The position numbers were made by a program, and so were the translations under genes. This document shows, piece by piece, positions 52,268-61,762 of a stretch of 64,000 nt of DNA (position 1 is its first letter; every line of letters begins with the position of its first letter). A model generated the notes under the pieces. The model saw only the letters and a program-made list of their open reading frames with translations, made no database searches and had not been told where the DNA came from. The DNA comes from Paenisporosarcina antarctica (lineage in GTDB: Bacteria > Bacillota > Bacilli > Bacillales_A > Planococcaceae): the NCBI RefSeq assembly GCF_004367585.1, contig NZ_CP038015.1:3044001-3108000 (forward strand), written 5' to 3'.

Positions 52268-52963
52268 TCAACAATTCTTACAGTATTGAATGAACCATCC
52301 ATTTTCGTTTATCATACTTACTCCAATAAAACCTTCACTCAAAGTCTGTTGTTGCATCTGGGTGTCATCCATCGCAATTAGTCGTCCTTCTATACTAGTG
52401 TCGACAAGTTGCTCTTCATGTAACTTTTTCATAAACACATATCGAAGTTTGCCTTCGTATTTTAGTTTCAAAGCAACAATGTGCAGGCCTAATGCAAATT
52501 TGTCTTTAAGACTTGGAATGTTAAACGGTGCAACTGTTGCAAAGACATAATCAAAGCGAGATTGATCAACTTTAGCCATCACCATCTCACCCATCTTCTT
52601 TTGAAGCCCTTTTCCACGATAATGTGGATGTACAATAGACAAGTCCTGATAAATGACACGTTCCAATGTCTCACTAGATAGCCCAGCATCTAATCCTAAA
52701 TGCTCTACATCTAATGGAAGAACGACCATGACACGAAAAGCTATCAATTTATTCCCGTCAAACAAGCCCAGTATGAACCCGTTACCACTAAAAATAAATT
52801 CAAATTCCTCTACAGTTGAAGGTTGCAGTACATCTTTGGACTCCAAATGAGCTATCGCAATTTTTTGCAAAGCTAGTAAGTTTGGTAAATCCTTTAATTC
52901 TACTATTCTTGGTTTTAAATCGTGTAAATTACTATCTGTATGTTCTTTCATTTCCTCACCCAT
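52268..52963 (-). CDS. GNAT-like N-acetyltransferase
   Basis: The 231-residue protein has a GNAT core: LGLFDGNKLIAFRVMVVLPLD (beta hairpin), QDLSIVHPHYRGKGLQKKMGEMV (motif A with the R-G-K-G loop) and VAPFNIPSLKDKFALGLH (motif B). A C-terminal extension of about 60 residues has no assigned role. The substrate is unknown. Two in-frame ATGs (52963 and 52951) are possible, and neither has an ideal ribosome site. Convergent with desR, with a gap of about 40 bases. Confidence 0.75.
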   Translation of the reverse strand: MGEEMKEHTDSNLHDLKPRIVELKDLPNLLALQKIAIAHLESKDVLQPSTVEEFEFIFSGNGFILGLFDGNKLIAFRVMVVLPLDVEHLGLDAGLSSETLERVIYQDLSIVHPHYRGKGLQKKMGEMVMAKVDQSRFDYVFATVAPFNIPSLKDKFALGLHIVALKLKYEGKLRYVFMKKLHEEQLVDTSIEGRLIAMDDTQMQQQTLSEGFIGVSMINENGWFIQYCKNC

Positions 52964-53131
52964 TTCAAACTGATATTATCTTATCTTACCCTTTTTCTTG
53001 TCACACTGCACTCAAAGGTTTGAGCCCCTACCCCCAAAAATGATACGATGTACGAATTACGGGTACAAACTCATTCTTTATCGTTATTTTCTTATATATT
53101 TCATCATCTCAAACTAAAGGAGTACGTGACA

Positions 53132-53431
53132 ATGGACCAAAAAATAACGGAATATATTATTCAAAAATATCAAGAAGATGAACAAGTCATGATCCAACTA
53201 TTTGTGCAGTGGTGCCAAAATCATGACATTGACCCCTTTTCACTTTATCAAAAAGCTTACCCAGCTCAAGGACCCAATGAAGCCATCAAAACAATTATCG
53301 AAAACAACGAGCCTATGGATTTAGATATTGAGTCAAGCACACTCATTGACGTACTCCAATTATTTGGCAATGATGATCTCGCATTTGTCGTTTCTGAAGA
53401 AGCACAGAAATTTCCAAGTGATTTAAATTAA
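53132..53431 (+). CDS. Small acidic hypothetical protein
   Basis: This 99-residue soluble, acidic protein is not one I recognise. It contains YIIQKYQEDEQVMIQLFVQW and NNEPMDLDIESSTLIDVLQL, helical and rich in Glu/Asp. The ATG at 53132 is chosen because AAAGGAG lies nine bases upstream; the longer frame from 53048 has no ribosome site. Size and composition suggest a small helical regulator or cytoplasmic housekeeping protein; no function is claimed. Followed by the 1.3-kb non-coding mosaic. Confidence 0.65.
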   Translation: MDQKITEYIIQKYQEDEQVMIQLFVQWCQNHDIDPFSLYQKAYPAQGPNEAIKTIIENNEPMDLDIESSTLIDVLQLFGNDDLAFVVSEEAQKFPSDLN

Positions 53432-53557
53432 CAATCATTTTAGTAATCTCTTACTGATGCAGATGAGTTTGCACGTCTCTCTTGAAGAAGCCTACTTGCT
53501 GTATAAAGAATAAAGAGGATGGTCTTTGTGACACTTCGTCACTTAGCTCACCCTCTT

Positions 53558-53687
53558 TTGTTTATTCCCGTTTAATTAAGTTTATTCCTGTTTAGGAATG
53601 CTTTAATCCCGTTCGATTGCAGTTATTCCGTTTCAAATTGATTTAATCCCATTCAAATATGTTTTATTCCTATTCACCCTAATTTTG
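53558..53687. repeat. Second array of the 20-21-bp TTTATTCCYGTTC motif
   Basis: Six degenerate copies (for example TTTATTCCCGTTTAATTAAG, TTTATTCCTGTTTAGGAATG, TTTAATCCCGTTCGATTGCA) with 20-21-bp spacing match the units at 14100-15225. The last copy ends ATTCACCCTAATTTT, the same edge as ATTCACCCAATTTT in the main array, and is broken there by the ISL3-like element. Confidence 0.8.
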
Positions 53688-54040
53688 GTTGTACAATATA
53701 TGACGTTATTGAAATAAAATTTCCTTCTCGATAAAACAGGAGAAAGGGATGGAATTTCACTACTATCATTTTTTTATAAATAGCTATGAAACTTAAAGAA
53801 TCCATATACACGCTGATTTCCGTTCCGAGCGAACGCGTTCCGTGAGGCGTGCTGTGAGCCTCCTCGTCGCCAAAACCGTGCTCCTGTGGGGTCTCACCTG
53901 TCACGCTAATCCCACCAGAGTCGCCGCTCTGCACGGAAGTCAGCTAAGAGAATATAGTAAACATAAGTTCAAATAGATATAGAAGACAAGTGAGACTCCC
54001 TGTAGAATAAAAGTCGACCAAAACCATAATCCAGGAGGGA

Positions 54041-54215
54041 ACTCATTTTTTACATTCTAATCGTATTAAATCTTTACTCGATATTTAAGACCCAAACATT
54101 ACTTTTGAAGAAAACTTCATAAAAGAAGGGACTTACCTACAACTGTTCCACGCTTGATTAACCAAGCTGCGAAACAAAGCAAACAAAAACAATTACGCTC
54201 AAAAGCAGCTTAATC
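54041..54215 (+). pseudogene. Decayed N-terminal fragment of an ISL3-type transposase
   Basis: The frame from 54041 reads HFLHSNRIKSLLDI, stop, DPNITFEENFIKEGTY, then LQLFHA, stop. SNRIKSLLDI-DPNITFEENF resembles the usual N-terminus of ISL3-family transposases (about 10-40), which precedes the zinc-binding region. A GGAGGG ribosome site remains upstream, but the start codon is lost (ATT) and at least two stops interrupt it. The catalytic region is absent. The call relies on memory of the family. Confidence 0.5.
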
Positions 54216-54292
54216 CTACTTTTAAGCATTTCACTGGATCAGGCAATCCATTATATTCTTATCTAATTTTAACGTGCAATTTTAGTTGCTTG

Positions 54293-54510
54293 GAGTGCAA
54301 GATGGCGAGAAAACATATGCTCCTGCGGTTACTCGTCGCAAAGATATTGGACGAATGGCAGTTCGTCCAATATCTTTCCAGCGGGAAAAGCGCGAGCTGA
54401 AGACCCCACAGAAGCGTGTTTTTCGCGACGAGGAGGCTGAAGCCGTGCCCGCGGAAAGCGTCCATCTGTTTCTGCATCGCTACGCTAGCTTCGAAACATG
54501 AAAGTGCGCT
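54293..54510. repeat. Mosaic GC-rich intergenic repeat (copy 4, inside the ISL3-like element)
   Basis: Read on the minus strand it begins CATGTTTCGAAGCTAGCG, carries CTTCAGCCTCCTCGTCGCG and CTTTTCCCGCTGG, and has the 16-bp hairpin AAAGATATTGGACGAA / TTCGTCCAATATCTTT (54340-54377). It ends GAGTAACCGCAGGAGCA. It is a longer version of the block at 9953-10090, which lacks the middle. Confidence 0.7.
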
Positions 54511-54743
54511 GGAACGGAAAGCAACGGGATACTTGAAAAACTACATAAAAAAATGCCGTAAAAAAGCTGTTTTAGTGACTTTTTAGACAGTCCCGCGACA
54601 AATAAATAAATCTATTATAGCCGACTAAAATTCCACACCAACGTCATTTGACAAAGAACCCTAATTTCCCCACCTAATAATTTAGGTTAAACTATTTTTG
54701 TTTTGGTTATAAGCTAAAATCACCTAAAATTTCCAATGCGAGT

Positions 54744-56126
54744 TTATTTAATCATTTTTGAAGGATCGACTATACGGTCGAAATCTTCTTCTGTTATCAA
54801 TCCACTTTGAAGTGCGGACTGCTTTAATGTTGTTCCATTTTCATGTGCTTGCTTAGCAATTTTCGCTGCATTTTCATAACCGATATGTGGGTTTAATGCA
54901 GTCACCAGCATTAACGAATTACTGACGTTATGTGAAAGTTTCTCCATATTTGGTTTTATCCCACTAACGCAATGATCATGGAAGCTTCGCACACTGTCAC
55001 TTAGTAAACGTACTGATTGTATAAAGTTATAAATAATAACCGGCTTAAAAACATTCAGTTCGAAGTTTCCTTGGCTTGCCGCAAATCCGATTGTCGCATC
55101 ATTGCCCACGACTTGTGTCGCAACCATCGTTATCGCTTCACTTTGTGTTGGATTGACCTTTCCTGGCATAATGGAGCTACCAGGCTCATTTGCAGGTATC
55201 GTAATTTCTCCAATCCCACTTCTAGGTCCACTCGCTAACCAACGAACGTCATTTGCAATCTTCATCATATTAGCAGCCAATGCTTTCAGTGCACCGTGCG
55301 AATACACTAATTGATCGTGGCTCGTAAGCGCATGAAATTTATTCTCCGAAGACACAAACGTAAAGCCAGTTTCAGCACTCACTTCAGTAGCTACACGTAT
55401 ACCAAACTCTGCATGAGCATTAATACCAGTACCAACAGCTGTCCCACCAATGGCAAGTTCGGCCACGTGAATAAGGCTTTCGCGAATCATCTCTTCACTT
55501 TTAACCACCATATGGTTCCAACCACTGATTTCTTGCCCTAACGTTAATGGTGTGGCATCTTGCAAATGTGTTCGACCTATTTTAATAATGTCCTTAAATT
55601 CCTCTTCTTGATTACTAAATGTATTTCGAAGACGTGTTAGCTCTGGCAACAACAGTGTCTGAACAACTTTTACAGCCGCAATATGCATGGCTGTAGGGAA
55701 AGTGTCATTTGAACTTTGGGATTTATTCACATCATCATTTGGATGAAGTCTCTCGTCACTTCCATCGTCTTTCAACAATTGATTTCCGCGATACGCAATT
55801 ACTTCATTCACATTCATATTTGATTGTGTACCACTTCCCGTTTGCCAAACGACTAACGGAAAGTGGTCATCCCATTTCCCATGTTGAATTTCATTAGCCA
55901 CACGTGAAATCGCCAGCATTTTTATCTCGCTTAAATTGCCTAATTCATGATTCACTTTCGCACATGCTTTCTTCAAAACAGCAAATGCATGAATTAATTC
56001 TATAGGCATCAATTCAGTACCAATTACAAAATTTTCTTTACTACGTTGTGTTTGTGCACCCCACATTTTATCAGCAGGTACTTGAATTTCACCTATGGAA
56101 TCGTGCTCTACTCGAAAATTGTTCAT
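54744..56126 (-). CDS. fumC: Class II fumarate hydratase
   Basis: The 460-residue fumarase reversibly hydrates fumarate to malate in the TCA cycle. The aspartase/fumarase signature [13 protein letters not shown] lies near residue 317, and [14 protein letters not shown] plus [16 protein letters not shown] form the other active-site regions. The class II, iron-free tetrameric type is clear from its length and the [15 protein letters not shown] segment. Aspartase is a relative, but the [10 protein letters not shown] loop and the fumarase-like N-terminus favour fumarase. ATG with GGAGG upstream. Monocistronic. Confidence 0.94.
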   Translation of the reverse strand: MNNFRVEHDSIGEIQVPADKMWGAQTQRSKENFVIGTELMPIELIHAFAVLKKACAKVNHELGNLSEIKMLAISRVANEIQHGKWDDHFPLVVWQTGSGTQSNMNVNEVIAYRGNQLLKDDGSDERLHPNDDVNKSQSSNDTFPTAMHIAAVKVVQTLLLPELTRLRNTFSNQEEEFKDIIKIGRTHLQDATPLTLGQEISGWNHMVVKSEEMIRESLIHVAELAIGGTAVGTGINAHAEFGIRVATEVSAETGFTFVSSENKFHALTSHDQLVYSHGALKALAANMMKIANDVRWLASGPRSGIGEITIPANEPGSSIMPGKVNPTQSEAITMVATQVVGNDATIGFAASQGNFELNVFKPVIIYNFIQSVRLLSDSVRSFHDHCVSGIKPNMEKLSHNVSNSLMLVTALNPHIGYENAAKIAKQAHENGTTLKQSALQSGLITEEDFDRIVDPSKMIK

Positions 56127-56248
56127 AATAGAAACTCCTCCTTCCTCAGTAGTTTAAGCAATAATTGACTCTTGATTCAAATCAAACAGCTTATCAATGG
56201 CATAATGGACTAACAATTTGATAACATTAAATAAAAAAAGTAGGTTTT

Positions 56249-57214
56249 ATGATGACATATCTATTATTAATAGTTGGTTTTGCTTTACTTATCATAGGGG
56301 CCGACTATTTTGTGAAGGGCGCTTCAAATATTTCGGCGATCCTTCGTGTACCACCTATCCTTGTTGGTCTGACCATCGTGTCTTTCGGAACAAGTTCTCC
56401 TGAGGCGACGGTCAGTATTATTGCTGCGTTGAATGGCAACGATGATGTGTCACTTGGAAACGTGATGGGAAGTAATATGTTTAATACGCTCTTTGTTTTA
56501 GGTATGACTGCAATTATTGCACCCCTAGTTGTAAAAAGCCAAACGATTCGGAAAGAAATTCCGTTCTCATTCCTGGCCGGCATTACTTTACTCGTGTTAA
56601 TGGCCGACACCTTTTTACAAAACTTTACTTCGAACCTTTTGACTCGCAGTGATGGCATTATTCTTTTATTAATCTTCGCGGTCTTTCTTTATTATGTTTA
56701 CGAACTTGCACGAAAAAGCAGAAATGATGTGGAAGAGATACAACCTCACATAGCTGAAAAAGATAAAAGTTGGTTCAAAAATGGAACTTTCACTTTAGCT
56801 GGTCTTGCAGCGATTGTATTTGGAGGAGATTTAGTCGTTAAAAATAGTACAGACATCGCCCTTTCTCTTGGTATGAGCGAAGCCCTTGTTGGCTTAACGA
56901 TTGTGGCAGTTGGTACATCTTTGCCTGAGCTTGTCACATCCATTATTGCTGCCTTAAAAAAGGAGAGTGAAATTGCGCTAGGTAATATTATCGGTAGTAA
57001 CATATTCAATATTCTTTTTGTGTTGGGGGCATCTGCCACCATTTCTCCAATCGGAGTGAACAGCGCTTTGTTTACAGACATGATTATTCTAATTGCCTTT
57101 ACCGTGATTGTATTAATTTTCGCTCTAACTCATTTTACAATCGGAAAACGAGAAGGATTATTCCTAGCTCTTTCCTACATTGTGTATATGGTCTATATCA
57201 TCCTTCGCAACTAA
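56249..57214 (+). CDS. Calcium/sodium antiporter (CaCA superfamily, YrbG-like)
   Basis: The 321-residue exchanger has ten membrane segments in two inverted repeats. Each repeat has a GTS-PE motif: VSFGTSSPEATVSIIAALNG then LGNVMGSNMFNTLFVLG, and VAVGTSLPELVTSIIAALKK then LGNIIGSNIFNILFVLG. The glutamates in SPE/LPE bind the cation. It exchanges Ca2+ for Na+ (or K+) at the membrane. The first of two tandem ATGs is listed; the ribosome site is AGTAGG. A central acidic loop (RNDVEEIQPHIAEKDKSW) links the halves. With the Cax antiporter at 22948 it gives two Ca2+ exporters in the window. Confidence 0.9.
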   Translation: MMTYLLLIVGFALLIIGADYFVKGASNISAILRVPPILVGLTIVSFGTSSPEATVSIIAALNGNDDVSLGNVMGSNMFNTLFVLGMTAIIAPLVVKSQTIRKEIPFSFLAGITLLVLMADTFLQNFTSNLLTRSDGIILLLIFAVFLYYVYELARKSRNDVEEIQPHIAEKDKSWFKNGTFTLAGLAAIVFGGDLVVKNSTDIALSLGMSEALVGLTIVAVGTSLPELVTSIIAALKKESEIALGNIIGSNIFNILFVLGASATISPIGVNSALFTDMIILIAFTVIVLIFALTHFTIGKREGLFLALSYIVYMVYIILRN

Positions 57215-57282
57215 ATATGTGAGATTTGGTCAAAGCACTTTTACTACTGATAATCTAACCGCTATGCTTCCTACATATACAA

Positions 57283-57321
57283 AAAAGCGATTGTTCTCTA
57301 TGAACAATCGCTTTTTTCTTT
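57283..57321. terminator. Bidirectional terminator
   Basis: AAAAAAGCGATTGTTC pairs with GAACAATCGCTTTTTT around TCTAT. It sits between the convergent exchanger and ABC ATPase genes. Confidence 0.88.
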
Positions 57322-57336
57322 ATTAAATTGAATTTC

Positions 57337-58071
57337 CTATTGAATCAAGTTTAAGAATTGTCTTGTACGTTCTTCTTTCGGCTGTGTAAACATATCACTA
57401 GGGTTACTGCGTTCGATAATTTTACCTTGGTCCATAAAGATAACTTCGTCAGCTACGTCCTTGGCAAATCGCATTTCGTGTGTGACAACGATCATCGTAA
57501 TACCTTCGCCAGCTAAGTCTTTCATAACTTGCAACACTTCTCCTACAAGCTCCGGGTCTAATGCAGAAGTTGGTTCATCAAATAACATCACTTTCGGTTC
57601 CAATGCTAGCGCTCTCGCGATTCCGACACGTTGCTGTTGCCCACCAGACAATTGATGAGGGAAAAAATCATGCTTGTCACCAAGCCCCACTTTATTTAAC
57701 AACTCCTGAGCTTTCTTTAAGGCTTCAGCTTTTGGCGTCTTCTTCACGATAATCGGACCTTCCATGACATTTTGAAGAGCGGTCATATGAGGAAATAGAT
57801 TATAGTGTTGAAAAACCATTGCAGACTGTCTTCTTAGTAAATCTACTTTTCTTTTACCTACTGCTTTAGAGAAATCAGCTGTTTGATCATCAATTTTAAT
57901 GCTACCTGATGTTGGAACTTCTAATATGTTCAAACATCGTAGTAACGTCGTTTTGCCTGATCCAGAAGGACCAATGACTACAATTACTTGGCCTTTGTTG
58001 ACTTGTAAATCAATACCTTTTAATACTTCAAGATCCCCAAATTGTTTGTGTAATCCGTTTATTGAAATCAT
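57337..58071 (-). CDS. Polar amino acid ABC transporter, ATP-binding protein
   Basis: This 244-residue ATPase powers the importer. Walker A is GPSGSGKTT, the signature is LSGGQQQR, Walker B is [12 protein letters not shown], the switch His is in VVTHEMRFA, and the Q-loop is [11 protein letters not shown]. It is close to GlnQ/TcyC/ArtM-type polar amino acid ATPases; the N-terminus [20 protein letters not shown] is standard. ATG with AAGGAG upstream. It is the last gene of a three-gene operon (binding protein, permease, ATPase). Cystine, glutamine and arginine are all possible substrates; the sequence does not decide. Confidence 0.92.
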   Translation of the reverse strand: MISINGLHKQFGDLEVLKGIDLQVNKGQVIVVIGPSGSGKTTLLRCLNILEVPTSGSIKIDDQTADFSKAVGKRKVDLLRRQSAMVFQHYNLFPHMTALQNVMEGPIIVKKTPKAEALKKAQELLNKVGLGDKHDFFPHQLSGGQQQRVGIARALALEPKVMLFDEPTSALDPELVGEVLQVMKDLAGEGITMIVVTHEMRFAKDVADEVIFMDQGKIIERSNPSDMFTQPKEERTRQFLNLIQ

Positions 58072-58102
58072 CTGATGCTCCTTTCTTCTTCATCCATTTA
58101 TA

Positions 58103-58804
58103 TTATCTCGATACATAGCGATCGAAACGATGTTCCAATCGACCTTGGATAAGCGAAAGGAAGAAACAAATAATCCAATAAATAATGGCTACCTCCGTAT
58201 ACAAAAGTAAAAATTCATAGTTAGTAGCTGCAATTTCTTGTGCCCGTCTAAACATCTCCGTCACAAGTATTAAGGAAGCCAAAGATGTATCTTTCACTAA
58301 ACTAATGAATGTATTTGATAGAGGAGGAATAGAAACCCGTGTCGCTTGCGGTAAAATAACGCGTCGCAACGATTGAGAATATGACATCCCAATCATATGT
58401 GCAGCTTCCCACTGCCCTTTTGGAATGGATAAAATAGCTGCACGAATAACTTCAGAAGCGTAAGCCCCTACGTTTAATGAAAAGCCAATAACAGCCGCAG
58501 GAAATGGATCAATAACAATTCCAACTGATGGCAACCCATAAAACAGAATAAATAGTTGAACTAACAACGGTGTACCACGAATCGCAGAAACATAAAATCG
58601 TGCAATCCATTGCAAAGGTTTAACTGTTGATATTCTGGCAATAGCTGTGAGTACAGCTAATATAAGTCCCAAAACGAAAGTAATAAGTGATAAAGGAAGC
58701 GTATATACAAGAGCACCCTCCAGCAATGGCAGGAGGGATGATTGTGCGATATCTAAGTACCGCTCCATCTTTTCAGGATCGATGGAGAAATTATTCCAAA
58801 ACAT
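58103..58804 (-). CDS. Polar amino acid ABC transporter permease
   Basis: The permease of about 234 residues has five membrane segments. The His/Glu/Gln-family permease pattern is present: [28 protein letters not shown], then the EAA coupling loop [22 protein letters not shown]. The start is not certain: the ATG at 58804 overlaps the binding-protein stop by 14 bases and implies coupling, and a second ATG 12 codons on (58768) is possible. The frame extending to 58852 lacks a ribosome site. Confidence 0.88.
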   Translation of the reverse strand: MFWNNFSIDPEKMERYLDIAQSSLLPLLEGALVYTLPLSLITFVLGLILAVLTAIARISTVKPLQWIARFYVSAIRGTPLLVQLFILFYGLPSVGIVIDPFPAAVIGFSLNVGAYASEVIRAAILSIPKGQWEAAHMIGMSYSQSLRRVILPQATRVSIPPLSNTFISLVKDTSLASLILVTEMFRRAQEIAATNYEFLLLYTEVAIIYWIICFFLSLIQGRLEHRFDRYVSR

Positions 58805-59615
58805 TTTCGCCGAACCATTTATCTGAAATTTTATCGTATGTGCCGTCTTCAATCATTTCGTTTAACGCTTCATTTACTGCTTCTACTAATGTTTCGTTCC
58901 CTTTATTAAACATCAACCCACTTTGTGCTGCATCGTTAGCTTCGTCGACAATTTGGATGTCTGCATCTGGTTTTTGTTTTAAGAAATCTAAAACTGATAA
59001 ATTATCATTAATCGTTACATCTACGCGTTTTGAGTTTAACAATTCGATTGCTTGATTAAATCCATCAACCCCTACTAATTCAGCACCATTTGATTTAGCT
59101 ATTTCAGCATAGTTACTTGTCAAGGATTGTGCTGATTTTAAACCTTCAATATCTTCGAAGCTTTTTACATCTGCATTATCTGCATGTGTTACTAAAACAG
59201 CTACAGATGAAATATATGGGTCAGAGAAATCATATTTCTCCATACGTTCTTCATTAATACCTACTTGGTTGGAAATCATATCAAACCGTTTTGAGTCGAG
59301 TCCCGCAAACATTGCATCCCATTGCGTTTCCATAAATTTAGCTTCAACGCCTAATCGTGATGCAATTTCTTCAGCAATTTCAACGTCAAAACCAGTTAAT
59401 TTACCAGTTTTATCATGGAAAGTAAATGGCGGGTACGTTCCTTCTGTACCGATTACTAATTCCCCGTCCTCTTGAACTTTAGCTAATAAATCACTTTCTG
59501 TAGCCCCTGTATTGTTGTCATCTTTTGTTGCCTTATCTTCTTTTGCAGCTCCACAAGCTGATAACACGAACACAGCTGTAAGTAGCAATAATAGTAAATA
59601 ACTAATTTTTTTCAC
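58791..59615 (-). CDS. Polar amino acid ABC transporter substrate-binding lipoprotein
   Basis: This 274-residue lipoprotein has the signal peptide [20 protein letters not shown] with an LSAC lipobox, so it is anchored outside the membrane by a lipidated Cys. The mature SBP_bac_3 fold shows [45 protein letters not shown] and the hinge motif. The start is GTG at 59615: AGGAGG lies seven bases upstream; the ATG at 59621 is one base from it and cannot use it. First gene of the operon. Confidence 0.93.
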   Translation of the reverse strand: MKKISYLLLLLLTAVFVLSACGAAKEDKATKDDNNTGATESDLLAKVQEDGELVIGTEGTYPPFTFHDKTGKLTGFDVEIAEEIASRLGVEAKFMETQWDAMFAGLDSKRFDMISNQVGINEERMEKYDFSDPYISSVAVLVTHADNADVKSFEDIEGLKSAQSLTSNYAEIAKSNGAELVGVDGFNQAIELLNSKRVDVTINDNLSVLDFLKQKPDADIQIVDEANDAAQSGLMFNKGNETLVEAVNEALNEMIEDGTYDKISDKWFGENVLE

Positions 59616-59885
59616 TTTCATTCCTCCTAATTCAGATAAACTTACTTGGTATTGATAATCTTATAGTATTGATAACCGTCCGTCAAAATAAATAGCTCCA
59701 ACTATTAATACCCGAATAATTTAGAATTATCACATTTTTATAAAACCTGTATAAACACACATTCCCTTTCCTTGCTTTAAAATGGAATAAAACCCCTTTA
59801 CTAATTGTTAAAAAGAGTGAATTTTTCAATAAATATAGCTATACTTATTAATAGTTCGATATCCGTTATAAAGAGGAGAGATATT

Positions 59886-61706
59886 ATGGTTCAAAGTTTA
59901 CCTACGCGTTCACAAGTTAATACAGATGAAACGTGGAATTTACAAGATTTATTTATATCAGAAGAAGCATATCAAGCTGCTCTTGTAAATCTTGAAAAAG
60001 TAGTGGATTCTTTCTACAATCAATTTAGAGGCAATATTAAAAATGCTCAAGCTGCTGAAAATGTGCTTATACAATATGCAAAAATATATGAAAAATTTGT
60101 TCCCGTGGGTACTTATGCAAGTCTTGCATACAGCACGGACCAAACAGATAGCGATGCGCAAATGCGCTCAGCAAAATTTGGGTCAGTAGCAGCAAATTTA
60201 AGCAGTAAGTTATCGTTTGTGGATAGCGAACTACTAGAATTACCAGTAGAAGTGTTAGAAGCTGCAATGAAAAACTCGAGAGAATTTGGTTTTTACTTAC
60301 AAAAATTGATTCGCCGCAAGCCTCATCAGCTTCATCCTGAGGTCGAAAAAACATTAGCCGCTTACTCTTCTTCATTCGCAGGTCCTTATGAATTGTATAA
60401 CACAACCAAAATGGTTGATTTATCATTTGAAGATTTTGAAGTAAACGGTAAGAAATACCCGTTAAGCTATGTGTTATTTGAAGGCGACTGGGAAGCAGAA
60501 ATAGATACTGATGTACGTCGAGAAGCATTCAAAGCATTCTCTAATCAATTGAAAAACTACCAACATACAACAGCAAAAACCTATGATATGAAATTACAAA
60601 TCGAAAAGACTACTGCCGACTTACGTGGTTTTGATAACATTTTCGATTCTTTATTGTTTGGTCAAGAAGTCGATCAATCATTATATAATCGTCAAATTGA
60701 TTTAATCATGAGCGAACTTGCTCCACATATGCGTAAATATGCAAAACTTCTTCAAGGCGTTCACGGCTTAGAGGAAATGACATTTGCAGATTTAAAAATC
60801 CCTTTAGATCCTTCATATGAACCAAAGATTTCAGTTGAAGAATCAAAAAAATACATGAACGATGCACTTGCGATTATGGGTGACGACTATTTAAATATGG
60901 TCAACCGTGCATTTGATGAACGTTGGATTGACTTCGCACAAAATAACGGCAAATCTACGGGTGCTTTTTGTTCAAGTCCATATGGCGCACACCCTTATAT
61001 TTTGATTTCATGGTCAAGCCGTATGAATGAAGTGTTTGTATTAGCACATGAACTTGGACATGCAGGTCATTTCTATAATGCCCATAAAAAACAAAATGTC
61101 TTTAATTCTCGCCCATCGTTATACTTTATCGAGGCTCCGTCTACGATGAATGAAATGTTAATGGCGAACCACTTACTTAAAAACTCGGAAGATCCTAAAT
61201 TTAAGCGTTGGGTCATCTCTTCAATCGTAGCTCGCACGTATTATCATAATTTCGTGACACATTTACTCGAAGCCGCGTACCAACGTCAAGTTTACGAAAG
61301 AGTCAATGCTGGTCATAACGTCAATGCAGGCATTTTAAATGACATCAAACGTGGTGTCTTAGAAGAATTCTGGGGAGATGCTGTCGAAATCACACCAGGC
61401 GCAGAATTGACTTGGATGCGTCAACCTCATTACTACATGGGTTTATATCCTTACACATATAGTGCAGGGTTAACGATTTCAACTCAAGTATCAAAACGCA
61501 TATTAAAAGAAGGCGAACCTGCAGTAGCTCAGTGGTTAGAAGTTCTTCAAGCAGGCGGAACTAAGTCACCAGTTGAACTTGCTCAAATGGCAGGCGTCGA
61601 TATCACAACTGAACAACCGCTTCGCGACACAATTGCTTACATTGGTGAACTAGTTGATGAATTAGTGAAATTGACTGCAGAAATTGATGCAATAGCAACG
61701 AAATAA
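59886..61706 (+). CDS. pepF: Oligoendopeptidase F (M3 family)
   Basis: The 606-residue cytoplasmic zinc peptidase degrades peptides of about 7-17 residues. The zinc motif is HELGHAGH in the C-terminal half, with the third ligand Glu in SLYFIEAPSTMNEML. The helical M3 domain fills the N-terminal part (TDETWNLQDLFISEEAYQAA is the usual opening). The ATG at 59886 is chosen: GAGGAGA lies eight bases upstream; the frame from 59805 has no ribosome site. A terminator follows 12 bases after the stop. Monocistronic. Confidence 0.93.
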   Translation: MVQSLPTRSQVNTDETWNLQDLFISEEAYQAALVNLEKVVDSFYNQFRGNIKNAQAAENVLIQYAKIYEKFVPVGTYASLAYSTDQTDSDAQMRSAKFGSVAANLSSKLSFVDSELLELPVEVLEAAMKNSREFGFYLQKLIRRKPHQLHPEVEKTLAAYSSSFAGPYELYNTTKMVDLSFEDFEVNGKKYPLSYVLFEGDWEAEIDTDVRREAFKAFSNQLKNYQHTTAKTYDMKLQIEKTTADLRGFDNIFDSLLFGQEVDQSLYNRQIDLIMSELAPHMRKYAKLLQGVHGLEEMTFADLKIPLDPSYEPKISVEESKKYMNDALAIMGDDYLNMVNRAFDERWIDFAQNNGKSTGAFCSSPYGAHPYILISWSSRMNEVFVLAHELGHAGHFYNAHKKQNVFNSRPSLYFIEAPSTMNEMLMANHLLKNSEDPKFKRWVISSIVARTYYHNFVTHLLEAAYQRQVYERVNAGHNVNAGILNDIKRGVLEEFWGDAVEITPGAELTWMRQPHYYMGLYPYTYSAGLTISTQVSKRILKEGEPAVAQWLEVLQAGGTKSPVELAQMAGVDITTEQPLRDTIAYIGELVDELVKLTAEIDAIATK

Positions 61707-61718
61707 TATAAAACTAAA

Positions 61719-61752
61719 CGAACCTCAGTCACGCTATATGACTGAGGTTCGT
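61719..61752 (+). terminator. Terminator between pepF and the EamA gene
   Basis: CGAACCTCAGTCA pairs with TGACTGAGGTTCG around CGCTATA. It sits between the convergent pepF and EamA genes. T-tract is weak on both strands. Confidence 0.65.
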
Positions 61753-61762
61753 ATACTTCTTC

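Larger units (their letters stand above)
53688..54661. mobile_element. ISL3-family-like element remnant with 8-bp target duplication
   Basis: The left end GGTTGTACAATATATGACG and the right end ACGTCATTTGACAAAGAACC are the inverted ends of the element at 3257-3540. The 190 bases inside the left end match 3350-3540 inverted. Flanking octamers CTAATTTT (53680-53687) and CTAATTTC (54662-54669) agree at 7 of 8, fitting an 8-bp duplication. Inside lie a decayed transposase fragment and a GC-rich repeat. No intact ORF, so it is not autonomous. Confidence 0.7.

Noticed and set aside
53674-53934. 86-codon minus-strand frame at the left end of the ISL3-like element
   Set aside because: It spans the GC-rich palindromic end also found in the MITE at 3257, where the frame is not kept.
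54286-54501. 71-72-codon frames on both strands over the GC-rich repeat
   Set aside because: They follow the mosaic repeat, whose other copies have different frames and stops.
59622-59880. S-box or T-box leader before the amino acid ABC operon or pepF
   Set aside because: No conserved riboswitch core or terminator-antiterminator pair is visible there.
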